This document shows positions 45,713 to 59,200 of a stretch of DNA of 64,000 nt, one piece after another. The notes beneath the pieces were generated by a model. It was not told the DNA's origin, did no database searches, and saw nothing but the letters and a program-made list of their open reading frames with translations. The number at the start of each line of letters is the position of its first letter. Position 1 is the stretch's first letter. The position numbers were made by a program, and so were the translations under genes. The stretch is from Tigriopus japonicus (lineage: Eukaryota; Arthropoda; Copepoda; Harpacticoida; Harpacticidae). The stretch covers positions 25,596 through 89,595 of the forward strand of contig JAAGOF010000328.1 of NCBI GenBank assembly GCA_010645155.1. The letters run 5' to 3'.

Positions 45713-46105
45713 TTGCCTAATTGCACTTCTTGGGCCTCTAGTTGGGGCGGCCAAGGCTTAGAATCACTTTTCCTGAGGATGATGAATTTCAAATTGCTCC
45801 GGAACATGTTTCCAAAACAATTTGTTCTCACTTCCAGATACTTCTACATAGATCCAAGGTGTGTGAATCTTTTTGGTCTCCACGGAAACCAAGGCCAATG
45901 ATCGAACAACACGGAATTGGACGTGCATTTTTGGAACCAGAACAAGGTCTTCTTGGTAGCCGAGGAAGAGCCAGAAGATTATGATTGGGTCGTGAATTAC
46001 GGAGCAAAAGAGGAAGATGGCCCCATAATAAGTCTACACTTCTGTCGAACGTGTGCCAAAATAACCCACCCACGTGAACTAGTCCCTCGATATTTTATTT
46101 CCTAA
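45713..46105 (+). other. possible decayed ORF, unrecognised
   Basis: Two plus-strand frames in succession have coding-like composition: RLRITFPEDDEFQIAPEHVS, then DVHFWNQNKVFLVAEEEPED and VNYGAKEEDGPIISLHFCR. They overlap out of frame around 45917-45984, suggesting a frameshifted remnant. No family recognised. Confidence 0.2.
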
Positions 46106-47186
46106 TTTAGCAAATTGCTAGCTAGCATCGAGTCTAACACCCATAATGCATTAATAACACCACGCACGCAGAGCCAAACCCCATTCATGCCCATCACCCC
46201 TCGATTTCGAGCCTAAAACACAACTCTAGAGTACTTACTCTAATCCCAAGGTTAACCCTTCACTCAGGGCTCCTTCCCAAACGTTGCATCTAGAAGGTGA
46301 GAAAATATTTTCTCAAGTTCATTTCAAGACCAAATCGATAATGGTGCTTGTTTTATTGCCAAAGGAAGGTTGGTTGTCGGTTACAATGATGTGAGAACAT
46401 TTTGGACAAAAGAGACCGGATACCTCAAAATTTCGCAGAAATGGCAATCCTGGAAACTTTAGGGTGGTCGTGGTGGTAGGATTTATTCCTGAGGAAGTCA
46501 TTTCTGTCTTGTCTCGGAGTTTAAATGACCCCCATAGATCCGTGTTCCGAGACAAGGCGGTCATTGTTTAATTTTAGACAGACACCAAAATAACACTTGA
46601 ATGGTTTTGTCCTGATTTGTCTAATTCTTGATCAATGTCTTGTCTAAGGTCAAGTGAAGCCCTCCACCCAACTTTGATGGTTGAGACATGTTGACGCTTC
46701 CTGAATTAAGCCCATGGAATTATTATTGTTGGATACGCCTTTTTTTAGTTTTTGTTCCCATTCCAGCTCTAGTAAGAAGTGGACGTTTTTGAAATTTCAA
46801 GAGGAATATTCAAGCTCTTTTTTGGTAGGGTTGTAAATATTGATTCAGATTCCTAAAATGGAAAAAGAATTCATGCTCCTTTCGAAGCCATAAAAGTTTC
46901 CACTTGATGTATCTTTTAACTCGTGACAAAGCTAATTAACTTGATGACACATTTATCAAGAGGAAGGGATTAGAAGGTTACCGTTTCATTTCCAGAATGA
47001 TAGATTTGCATTATGATATTGGGCTCAAAGATTTTTATGCTAACACCCATTGAAAACTGGAGTGTTGTATTTTCAAAGATTTATCATCAAAACCTTCAAC
47101 ACAATCCACAATCCGTCCCTTTTTGAAAAAATCCTACGTCCCTCATCCATGGAGAAGTTGAACCGAAGGTTACACTACACAGACAC
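46106..47186. other. intergenic, nothing supported
   Basis: No gene or repeat recognised. Confidence 0.45.
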
Positions 47187-47640
47187 TAGATGGCGGCAAA
47201 ACAGGGGCAAAGTCTCTTGAACTCAGAAGTATCTAAACTTAAACTTGTTGCCTAAACTCAAACTGCATGGAAGTGCAGCTTCCATCACAAAGTTGATTTC
47301 TCTTCATACTTCGAGTTTTTTAGAGCTCAGTTATTATTGTGCATTATATTGTTGTGTTCAAAAATCAAAATGTCATACTAAGTAGTTTCAATTAAGGCCA
47401 AAGATTTAACAGAAGCATCCACAACCTTTTCTGCCTCAAGATGGCGTTGATTGTCATCTTTTTCTATGATTGAAGCTCAACTTCATTTCCCGAAGAAGGG
47501 TTGCTCTGACCTCGAGTTGTTTATTTTGAGCACAAGAGAGGGCACCCAAGAAAAATGTGTTCAGGGCTTGCTGAATTATGCAACAGTCATCGAGGTGACA
47601 TGAATGTTGGTTTTGTTTAAAATCGTCTATAGATGCAATT
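47187..47640. repeat. dispersed repeat family R1, copy 2 (longest)
   Basis: Begins at CACTAGATGGCGGCAAAACA, also present at 48068, and continues through GTGTTCAAAAATCAAAA, CAAGATGGCGTTGATTGTCA and AGAGAGGGCACCC to a GGTGACATGAATGTTGG block. It is the most complete member of the family and is non-coding. Confidence 0.7.
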
Positions 47641-48059
47641 CTTTGTTTGATGATTGAAGTGAAGTGTAAAAATGGCTTCAAGGGGGTGCTTTTGAATGCA
47701 CACCCAAAGCCAAAATATGGACAAAAGGTCTCATTGGTCTCATGCCTTGTAAGAAAACTAGAAAAATCAGCAAAGAATGTGAAAAAGCTAAGTGAAAAAA
47801 AATAAATGATAGCCTGACCCTCAGTTGACCTTATTTAAGAAATAACTGCCAAATATGACAAACTCCATAAAAGTTATTGGTTGTGAAATGGCTAAAAAAA
47901 GCACTTTAGGCGTTAGATGGCGTTGGATGGTAATGCGTTCTTCAAAGTACCAACACTGCTTGTAAATCATTTGGAATCAGACTATAGTAAAAGCCAATAT
48001 GTTCCAATGCCCAAGTTATTTCGAATCCCAGGTAACAAGAAGTTTAACCAAAGGGTATA

Positions 48060-48345
48060 AAAATAGGCACTAGGTGGAGGCAAAACAGGGGCAAAGTCTC
48101 TTGATTTCAGAGCTATTCTCAACTTGAACTTGTTGGCAAAATTGTAACTTCCATCTTAAAGTTAATTTCTCTTCATATTTCAAGCTTTTTAAAGCTCAGT
48201 TACGATACTATTGTGTTCAAAAATCAAAAAGTCACGCTAAGTAATCATACATTAAGGCCAAATATTTAACAATAGCACCAACATCCGCTTTACCTCAAGA
48301 TGGCACTGATTGTCACATTTCTCTTTGATTGATGCTCAACTTATT
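48060..48345. repeat. dispersed repeat family R1, copy 3, 5' part
   Basis: Colinear with 47187-47480 up to TTTGATTGATGCTCAACTTA, then similarity stops. The matching 3' part appears at 49222-49325, about 880 bp further on. Confidence 0.65.
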
Positions 48346-49221
48346 AGAGCACTATAATAAAAGAGCACGGTCATAAAGTGCGCCATCAAGTGGATTTCAT
48401 GCAGCAACAGCTCAAAATTCCCATGATTTGTTTTTTCATTCATTCATTGTTGTGATGAAGTGTTCGTCTGATGAATTTTGGCATAGATCATGCCTGAATT
48501 ACCTTTTCAGTAGTCAGATTTCCATGCCAATTTGAAAGGGATTTTACCAATAATTTCAACCAAAAACCACCACAAGTCCATTAACAATGCTCAGTCAACA
48601 TTTGAGGCACTTTAGATTGTCCAAAACTGATGGTTGACCGTTGCAATCTTCTACAACATATTAGCTGGTATGTTAAGCATGCGCCAAGGTGTGCTAGTAG
48701 CATTGACTTCAAGTCAACTTCAAGTAAACCTTCTCACTATTTGACCTTAATATGAGTTTTGATCGACGAGAAGCATGACTGGAAGCATGGGAAGAGGGAA
48801 GTTCTCCGGCGTCATTGAAGCATTCCCATTCAAACACTTCAACGCCGGTCGAACTAACTCCAAGCGAACTTCCTTTCAGTGTTTCTTCAAATTTGCTGTC
48901 AAAAATTGCACGCCCCCTGACCTGTTCTTAACCGCGGGGTTGAAGAGGGTGCAAGGAAGAGTAAAAAGGAGGAATGTGGGGTGGCTGAAATCAGGAGGTG
49001 ATGGCTTTGAAAGTGAGCGAGCAAATGATCATAGATGCTTGGGAATTTCAAGATAGATCGAGAAAAGTCAAATTGATGGTGAAAACCAGGCAAGCACACT
49101 CTGAAGTAAATTTGCAAGTCAACTATCGAGCCTTGCCATCATAGCATACGAGCTACTATATTTGATAGCTGTGGCTCATCTTCCTTTACATGGCTTGATC
49201 GGACGGCAATGTTGTTTGTTA
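48346..49221. other. sequence between two parts of R1 copy 3
   Basis: About 880 bp with no recognised gene. It may be an insertion that split the repeat. Open frames at 48775-49056 (plus) and 48899-49117 (minus) are unrecognised. Confidence 0.35.
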
Positions 49222-49325
49222 TGAAAACAAGAGTGGCATCCAGCGGGATGTGTTCAGGGTGTGTTGAATCACGCAACAGCCATCTGGGTGACAAGAATGT
49301 TGGTTCCTTGAGAATCCTCTATTAA
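49222..49325. repeat. dispersed repeat family R1, 3' part
   Basis: AACAAGAGTGGCATCCAGCG, GTGTTCAGGGTGTGTTGAAT and GGTGACAAGAATGTTGGTTC match 47535-47625. Confidence 0.6.
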
Positions 49326-50075
49326 ACAATGATTAAAGTATTTCGCCTGCCCAGTTAGTTTTCTTGTTCCAGACCCGGTTGAAATATGGAAGGTTCTTAT
49401 GACAGAATCTCCAGTCTTTGGACGAAAAGCGGACTCCGCCTTAAAACAGGTACCTTTTGGGGGAGGATCGTTCCACCACCAAATCACCTGCTTAATATTC
49501 AAGTCGAGCGTTTTGTGCGAATGTGAATGTGTTTCGAAAAACAGGGGCTGTTGAAGTTGCCTGTCTCAAGTTGTCTTAGTGGGTTCGATTCGAACTAAAA
49601 TATCTTCTTGTTCGTCAATAAATTGACGAGATTTGTTCCTGGGAGTGCCTTGTTACATCTACTCAAGTGATGGTTCTCAGCATCACAATGTATCGTGGAA
49701 TTCCTTACTCGAAGTCGCTTTACAAAAAGAAGCCCTCGAAAAATGTGGTGGAGGGATTGCCGCAAATGAGCCATAAACGAAATACATGAATTCTTTATCC
49801 ATTTCCAAGCTTGGTGGTCCAGCTCCAATTGACGACGACTCAGGCCCTGGAATAGGTCCATATATCACCGATATATGCCATCATTTTTGCCATGGCCAGT
49901 ATGTGTAGTATTTCATAGCTTACTCTCAAAGCTAAAACCGGTCGTTCGTTAGCTTCATAACTCATGTCTCGGGCTCTGGATCTCAAAAATTTGAATGGAA
50001 GCAACAATTAAAACTGCTGAAATTCCTGCCTCCAACTTATGCAAATGGGCTCTGGTCGGAGAGAAAAAGGTATCT

Positions 50076-50081
50076 TTTATT
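50076..50081 (-). promoter_or_regulatory. candidate polyadenylation signal of the CLCA gene
   Basis: AATAAA on the minus strand, about 150 nt downstream of the stop codon at 50231. Confidence 0.4.
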
Positions 50082-50230
50082 TCTCATGAAGACATATGGG
50101 ACAAAAATGGAAATGGTTTTTGGTTAACCAACGTGGAAATAGGTTACAAAATATCACAGCTCTTGGAACACAGCCATCATCACACTAGGAGCTCCTCACA
50201 ATATTTGTGGTCGTCCTAAGTATCGCCTTC

Positions 50231-53200
50231 CTACACAACGGATTCTGTCCGCGTTCTCATTAGGGAATTTCGCGGCAAAATGAAGAGATTCTCCCCAGGT
50301 TCGCCACTTAGAATCGGCGCTGGAATGGCATGGGGATACTTTTGATTGATGTGAGGCTCAAGACTGTCTTGATCAATCTCGAGGGCCGGATTTGTGGGTG
50401 GTGTGGTGACGAACAGTCCACTACCATGGGGTGGATTCGAATACCCACGATAACTGGCGTATTGATCCGACCCCCGAGTGAACAAGTTGCCACTGTAGGT
50501 GTCGATGATGGCTCGAGCTGTCGAGGTATCAATGACTTTGGACGAAGATGAAGTGGTGTTACTTCGTTTCAAGATGCTCTGACGAGACTCGCCAGACTCC
50601 GAGTTCTGACTGCTTCCAGGATTACTGTCCTCCGTGGAGGTGGTGGGTCGAGATGAATCGTCCCCGTGACTGGAATGGCTTCCCCCGCAGTCTTTCAGAT
50701 TCAAGAAACTGCCATTGGTGAGCACCTTGTGTCGGTAGGGATTGGTCTTACTTAGTGAATAGGCGTTATGCGGACGCTTTAGTGTCCCACCTTCAATACT
50801 AAGATCATGGGCTGTGGTATTGGGACTACCTTCAGATCGAGGGAGGGAGTCCAGCCAATTGGAGAGGGCTTTGGCTGTTTGAGTGACACTCTTGCTCTCC
50901 ACCACATCGGGTAACATCACTGATTTGGTTGCCACAGTTGGTTCATAGGCCTTGTAGGTGTCCCGCTCATCGGCGTCATATTCGGCCTTTTTCGTCCGAA
51001 CTCGAATCAAAACGATGAAAATCACCAGAAGGATCAGCAGAAGCAGTCCGGATATCACGCCTATAATAATGTAGACCTTGATTTGCTGAGATCGACGCTC
51101 TCGTTCGGCATTGGTCATGGAGCCGTATTCATCGTATTCAGACAATGGTTGCTGATTGACTTGGTTAATGTCGTCTGAGGCCAATTGCGGAGGTAACTCG
51201 GTACTCGAGCTCGTTTCCTCGGGAATGTACACCGAGATGATGTTCGAGATGGGACTTTTATTTCCGGTGTCGTCTGAAGCGATGATAGCGTAGAAAAAGA
51301 TCTCATTAGGCCAAGGCACACCCACCGTACAAGTCTGTCTTTGACCGAATGCCACAGGCTTCGGCGTGAATGAGTCGTGAACGAGTATTCCCATCTCCTT
51401 GAAGGATTGCTCGTTTGTCAGGGCCTCACGATTAGTGTAACAACGGATCTCGTATTTGTCGGCTGGAAGAAGAAATGAAAGATTCGTATGAAGAGGTATG
51501 TGATTTACTAAGAGACTCAAGCTGGGATCGCTAAACAGGCAACAGGGTTCGACATCAAATGCACATTGGTTTGGCTGAGCAAATCCGTGAGTTCGGCATT
51601 TGTGTTGTCTTGTGTGTGAAGATGTTGAAGTGGGTGATTCATCAACGTCCAAATTAATTGGAAGAATCTAAAGTTCGCGTTTTGGGGAGCCAAATACAGA
51701 CATAAAGCGAGGGACCTCGTCGCAGCTTCCTTAGAACGCAGACGATCGCATGTTGCCCTGCATTTTAAATCCATCAAGTGAGTGATGTTCCCCCCATTTT
51801 CTTCTACAAAACCAGCCTCGTCTTTAAGAGGGGACGTTGAATTTAGGTAAAAATAGTTCCAGTCATGTTCTATCATTCAGGATAGGAAATGAGATCTCTT
51901 TCTCACAAATGAAATGGAAATCATTTTTCATTCCAAGCAAAGCTATCATTTCTGAGTGGCCAGACCTCTAATTTTACTCGACCCAATTGATTTTTGTCAT
52001 CCTAACCCTGGCTCATCTTGGAGTGTGATCTGCCATGCAGTAGTTGTACGGCTGTACCTTTTCCTTTGTCAAAGTCTCCTCCAGGAGCCGACCATTCTAA
52101 TTCCACGTAGAGCGAGTCATTGATGATCCTGGACACTCGGAAATCCAAGATCCTCGAGGGGGCAGCAATGTCCGTTCGAGGGGAGATTCCCTGTTTGATA
52201 TAAAACCCGGTGCCAACGGTTTGCCGATGGAAAGGTGAGGTGGGTAAGGTCTCGACGAATTCAACGCGACTGCCACAGCAATTTTCTGGAACAAATCGTT
52301 TCAAATACAAATCAGTCAAACTCATCTCCATTTCCAGTCCACTTTGAATGAACGATTTTTGTACAACATTTGTTGTATGTGGTTCGTGGTTCAAAAGACC
52401 ATGACACACTGCAGTAGTGTGTTGACTCTAGGAGTAGTCACATATCAGATGACTCCGGTAATAAGTTGAAATGTCATCCTTGAGAATAATGAACTCTGAT
52501 TGACATTTTAATGATACCATGCGCCCTGCTTGCTCCGTCAATGGTACTCCAACAATAATACCTTCACGGTCTACTTAAGGTTGCTATTTGCTCTGGAAAT
52601 GGGGGGTAAAGAACAGTAGTAATTTTAGGGTCCGCTCATGTAATGTCAAAGTGGTTGGAAAATTGAGGTTGATCTAAAATTGATTGTGTATGTGTTCATT
52701 AACTGGATGAAGTGAAAGATAAATGCTCCAACTGAGGGAGAATGCCACATTCAAAAGTGTCACTCCCAGCTTTTCATTTGATTTGCCGCTTTGTCGGGTT
52801 TGGAAAAGTTTCATCATAAAATGATTTCTACGTCGCATGTGGTGGCACACGGAAATCTGTTATTAGTGCCTGTGTGAATTGGAGCTGGCATTATTTCAAA
52901 AGCCGAACAGGGTTTTGAAAGAGTTGATACCACGATCCTAATCTTCATCATTTGTCATTTGAATAATGATTCCAGTCTACGGAAGGGCCTACCAAATACT
53001 ACTTCTACCTTTTGCAACAGGCAGTCACAATGGAAGGACGGCACATCATTTGTCGCCTTCATCCATAAAGTAGCTACTATCAATAAACAAATATACGTCT
53101 GCCTCAGGTTCTTACCGGGATTTCTAGAATCTTCTGCCATGTTCGTTGAATTGGTTAATGCTTTCGGTTTGGATCCCATCTGTTGTTTAATTGTCCGGGC

Positions 53201-56200
53201 TTGGCCTTCATTGTGGGTGGCCGTGGCCTCAATACTGTAAAATCCGGGAACAGAGGCGAACTCGGTGAAATAGGCCGAGTAGATGCCGTCATTGGCCGTA
53301 ATATCAGGATAGGCAGACCCATCATCCCTCAAATTCAAGTGGACCACATTTGAAGGGTGTCCGTCGGGGAGGAATATCCGCACCGTAATCCTTGCATTTA
53401 TGACGGGCATTTGACCACCTTGGGTGAGTCGGGCGTATATGATGCAAGGGGTTTTGTAAACATCCGCCTCCATGTGGTCAATATTGGTGAACACCTCGAG
53501 AAAGGTTGGATTGGCTTCGGCATTGTTGCTTTGGCTAACAACATCCACCAAGATCTGATCCTGGGGTAAACCTGATGTTGGATACAACTTGGCGTGGTAG
53601 GTCCAAATTCCGGATTGAGCCAAACCAGGGTGGTTAAATACCACCATACCGTCCTCGAACTTGCTGAACAGATGTTTCTTGCCAGATGGGTTGGTGATTT
53701 CAAAGAATTCAACTTTTTCCTCATCATCGATGCTCATGGTAACGCTCATGTGGTGAAGCATCTCCTCCTCCAAGGTGAAGGTGCCAGCAAACTCATAACT
53801 GAGATGTTTCGTCTCATGTATCTTTTGAATCTCTAAACCTTCGGCCACATGTAGGATGTCAAACAACACCTCCGACAGATAGGTAAGAGAGCTCACAGCA
53901 TCATCCTCTGGCACGGCATAGTGCCTAGCATTTGCGGCCAATTTTAACATCTCTGGGTATGCTGTACCAGGATAAATGATCGGGAACACTTTCACGGCGG
54001 ATCCAGCCGCCACAGCGACCAATTGCTCCAAAAGTTGAGGTCGCCGAGGTGATCCAGTGACCAAAATAACCGTTCCAGAGTCTGTCCTGTCCGAGCTGTC
54101 ACGTCTCAAGTTGTTGTAAGACATGTTGACGGCGCAAAATACGCAGGCCAGATCGTCTGGCAGCACTTTTCTCGGTATGCGACCATGAAGACCTTCGCGG
54201 TTGGCATCCGTCACCACGGTAGGGGGTAAGTTGAGGGTGGCCTCTTTTCCGAAGGTGATGATACTCACTTCTGAGCCGAGAGGAAGGTGTTGAAGGAATC
54301 GAAAAAACGCCCGTTTGATGTTGGTCCAACGTCCATTGATATCCATCACACTCGTCCGTTCCAGGACTATGGTGTACTTGCTGGACTTTGGCAAGAAGAA
54401 TGAGATCTCAGGAGCACGATAGGGCACTGAATGATTGGCCGTGACATTAATCTTGAAGTCCTCATGATTCAAGATTGTCTCCATTGCACTCAATTCGTGA
54501 CACAAGAGGTTCTGTTTGGTCGGCGCCCGTCGATTGTAGGGCTTTCCCAGAGGACAGAATGGCTCCTCACGTTCACAACCCGCATTGACCAAGGTCATAT
54601 TGCCTTCATTATACACATTCGGGTACATTCGGTCACCCCCGTGGAGGACACCGGACTCGGGAAACACTCCATAGCGATACTTGCACCATTCACGAAGCAA
54701 ACTCTGACCTGGAAGGAAGCAAAAAGACAGAGATGAATTTATTATTAATGCACCATCTGGAGTTGCCAACTTTTTTGGATGACTGTGAGCATCTCTAGGA
54801 CGAGTCAGAGTTCAGCACTGCCATAGAGTGAACTATGTAGTGCGTTTGAAGAAGGATGAATGGAGACAAGAGAAAGAGAGACGATTCATCAAGCCGTCGC
54901 CTGACGCAATCTCCTCGAAGACCTCAAAGCCTCTTTAGTGACTTTCTTTTGGATGGACGGAATTGATTCATCAACAGGGGTAAAATTTGAATATTATTGC
55001 TCGAATGACTTGGCACCCAACGTTGAGAGTATTATTTAACAAGCATGAAAACATCATTTTGGCAGGGCGATAAGCTCAGACCGAGGAGATCTGTGGAAGT
55101 CATTACGTATCCATATCGAGCCAAAACTTTACTTTAACCATACACTTTCACTTGGGGTGTATTTGCATAAACACCCAGAGACTTTTTGACCCCTTCCCAA
55201 GCAAACAACTAACTAAGCAAAAAAAACTTGAATTCATTTCAACTTAGAGCGGGCTTAAAACCCACCCAAAAGACTCCGATAAGAGGCACGTCTTTTCTCC
55301 CCACTCTTCATATTGGCGTGAGTAAAAAACTTTGGGTTCTATCTGAACCTGTCAAAACCCTAAATTGCCTGATAGGCTAATGAACATTTTGCCAGCCTGC
55401 TGAATACTGGGTGAGAACCTCACCGATCAAACAAAGCAATTTGGTCAGGCTATCACCTCGAGATTGAATATCCATCACGTCCCATGAAAACAAAATGGAG
55501 AAACGGACCAAAGGGTTCCACAGCATTCAACCACTTTTCGCGTGGATAATCACAGGTGTCTTCAACTCATTTAGGAGGGAATTCCGAAAGGAGAAAAAGG
55601 GGTAGAAGTAGGAGCCTCGTAGATTTAGAAGAACACGACCTAAATGACACCCTGGTAACTAAAAACAGGTGTACCGCCCATTCCTCGACTTAAATCCGAC
55701 CCAGTGGATGTTTATATCATTGCCCACCTTTACCGGGTGTGCTACCACTATCTTTGTCCTCTTTTTACTTTTCTCGTCTGGTTTGGAAAACATTTGCAGT
55801 AGTGCCTATCCACAAATATCCTAATAGTAGGTAGGCGGATAGTAGGGGTTATGTATATACATCGGACAGTTCATGATGATGATGACGATGATGATCTCCC
55901 TTCAAGGGTTTGCGTGATGTCATGATAATAAAGAAATAAAACGAGCCTCAATTGACCAAGAACGAGAAAAACGGGGAAGACGAAATGATCTCCAAGACGC
56001 AGACTAGACCCACAAGATGATGATGGGGGATGATGATGAGATCTCATCTCAATGCATACATGAACGAACGTAGCCCGTGACCAAGCAGAAAATGCGAGCA
56101 TATTCATTTATTCGCGATCGCGGATGATCATGACCACGATGATCTGTTATCACGGTTCAAGCTCGCTGTGAGATCTGATTGGATCAATGGACACGCCTAA

Positions 56201-59200
56201 TTGTTTCTTGCAACTTGAGCTCATTCACCACTTCCGTGAATATTATTTACCATAGACGTAGATCAATCCTCAAGGATGTGCCCATCTCTGATCCACAATC
56301 AACAGCCTACGAAAGCCATTTTGACCCAATAAAACCCAAGCTCAGCTCCTGATTTCCCTCTTTCTCGCCACGAGTACATACAACGTTCAAAACACAGTGG
56401 CGAGAAATGGGATCGTTTGGTGGTGGATGGATGGGGAGATAGAATAAAATATGGCGTGTGTAAGAGTGACAGGAATCTTTATTAAAGAATTAAGCCGCCC
56501 CCTTATCGAATCCCAGGATCGAGATCACTTTTAATTTCCTGGTATACCAAATACCGTAACACTAGTAGAAAAGTGAGTCCATCCACCGACAGCCCAGATG
56601 GACCATTGATCAACTCAAGCCATTTCTTGGTAGATTTACTTTCTGAAATGACTCCTCTTTTCTTCCACTTGGCTCAAGCTCGACGGCCTCGCGATGAAAA
56701 GCAAAGCTATGCCATGTGTTTGATGCTATTATGTGTCTCTTGTTCTGTGAAGCTTTTCTAAGCAAGACACACATTCTACAGGCACTTTGGGGGATCTTTG
56801 AACAGACCTGGAGACACTTTCGAAATTTGGGAGAAGAGAAAAAATGGGAACACAAACTCATTCTCAGAAGACAATTCATCCATTTATAGATTGAAAGAGA
56901 GAGACACACACACAGAGACACTCACATACTCATATGTGCGTCTGTGTGTCAGACAAAGAAGTTCGTATTTGAGTGGTGGAAAGAACGAGTATCGTAAACT
57001 CGAGAGATCCACAAAGTGAAAATGTTTTCACTGAACATCTGATGAAAATGGGGCCTGAATTCGAATGTAACAAGAGGGAATTAAACAGCTTTGCACCTCC
57101 ATTAGAACGAATATTTATGGACAATTTAGAGCATGTTTTATAGCGTCTGTGTTTACTTTGATTATCTCACATATTTGAGGCTTTCTCTTGTTCCCACAAA
57201 TTGATTGATTATCGTTATTCTTCTTGGAGCAATCCATAAAATAAGGGGGTATTTCCAGACTATGATTAGGGTTTTCGAGCATTGCTCGTAAAAACTTGGA
57301 TTCATATCCGATTCCTTAGACAAAGGGCTCAGCTGCAAAGATTGTAGACTTTATATTTGGAGGTCTGTGCCATTGATTGATTAGGGCTGCGTCTTCGTGA
57401 TCATTTCCTCTTGTTTCTTTATGTGAAACGTGGGTAAAAACCTTAAATAGCAAGCTCAGTTGGGCCTTCCGGAATTTGAGGGACGAATGAATCGGTAGAT
57501 ATTGCCTATTTATTCAAATTCGGATTGAGATTTATCGACTGATGTGACTGCTCATCTTTAGGGCCGATCTGAATCAGCTGACTGTTGGATCGAGTAATCA
57601 AATTTCATCAGTTTATAAATGGCCTATCTCTTAAGGAGAGACATGCCATTTGTTTTGAGTAGGAATTCAATATCCCTAGTCACATCATATGTCAGAAATG
57701 GCCACACGAAAACACTTGATGTAGATTTCAAGTAGAATCAAGGCCATTCTAATCTTTGAACTTAATGTTTACTCTGTCATATTGATCAAATTCGTCCAAT
57801 CGTTGCACTTTCCGTATTTCTACTTAGGCAATAATATTGCAGAAGTATGCCCATTTGTGCATTGGACTTGCCATGTTAGGGGTATATTCATTAGAAGTTG
57901 ATTAAAGCTTTCAGAGCCGATAAACGGTCAAATAGGAGATTGTGAAGTGCGATAAGACAATGGGGCAAGCAGACGTTGGATCGACTCACGACAAAAAAAT
58001 CTGAAATTGAAATCAAGATATGAACGGACGTCGTCGTTCAAAGAAAGGCTCCATTCGAAATCGACTCTCGATGAAGTCGAAGACGATGGAGTTGTTATTG
58101 GATTCTCAGATCACTCGAGTTCCTCAACTCACTTGAAGACGATTGAAATTGGAGGAAACCTTTTACTTCAGTTTGAGCTCACCAGAATCTAATGGAGCCG
58201 TAATTGTGGTTCAATTGATATTGGGCCGAGTTCTACTTATATTCACAGTTGACACGAGAAGATCGTAGACAAAGGTTCGTTCTATTAGGTCTGAAATTGA
58301 AAATGAGGGCAATTGTGGGGAAGCGGTAGTTCTTCTCTCTTGAGCTTTGAAAATGGATCCGTTATTTTCCACTTTTTGGATTGGATTCAAATACAACGAG
58401 AGTGCAAATTCGTCTACCTTGAATCCGGAACGACGACATCTTGCCAGATTGACAAGAAGTATTTTAATGATCCTCAATGTCAGAAAGCAAAATGCTTAAT
58501 GACATCCCATCTTAATGTGAGATTACATTCCATTCATACATGTCAGTCGAATGGAAAATGCAAAAAGCCTAAGTCTTAATTAATGAGCTCCCACAAAACT
58601 ATTATTTCCGGCTGTTTTAACGCGCTCAGCGCAATCTTTATTTAAAAAAGGGCTTTGCTTACATTGACAGAGCCATTCGTGATTCCAGGCCAGAAACCCA
58701 GTAAACTTCATTTGAAGAGCAAAAAGTTAACCCCAGCAATTGTTGGGCTCATCCATCAAACGCTAAAAGTGGATTGCCATACCAAGTTTTACGACGGAGA
58801 AGGAGCCTTACTGAAAATATGAGCATTTATGTGTCATTGGAGACGGGCTTTGGTCGAGGAACAGAGCTCACGAGATTGGCAATAATGTCTTTGAAGAACT
58901 CAGTCAGAGTGCTATAATTTAGTTATCATCGCGCATAGTTTGGGTTGGCCATGATGAATTGGTCAATTAGAAATTCAAACCAAGAGAAAGCGCTGGATGC
59001 TTTTTAGCAGACCACGATCTATATGGCGAATCTGGGATTGTACTTTGATCTGAACGTCTTGATTATGAACGGAGAAAGAGCGTTGGTGTGAATGAGTGAA
59101 TGTGTGCGAACTCAACGAACCCAACGAACCACCGACCTTTGAAAATGGGGAAACTTCCAAATCGGTCCGGGCCATTCAAGCTCATGACGATTCACTTTCG

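Noticed and set aside
55870..55900. GAT-rich tract as a coding acidic stretch
   Set aside because: A simple repeat in a large intron, with no splice-compatible exon around it.
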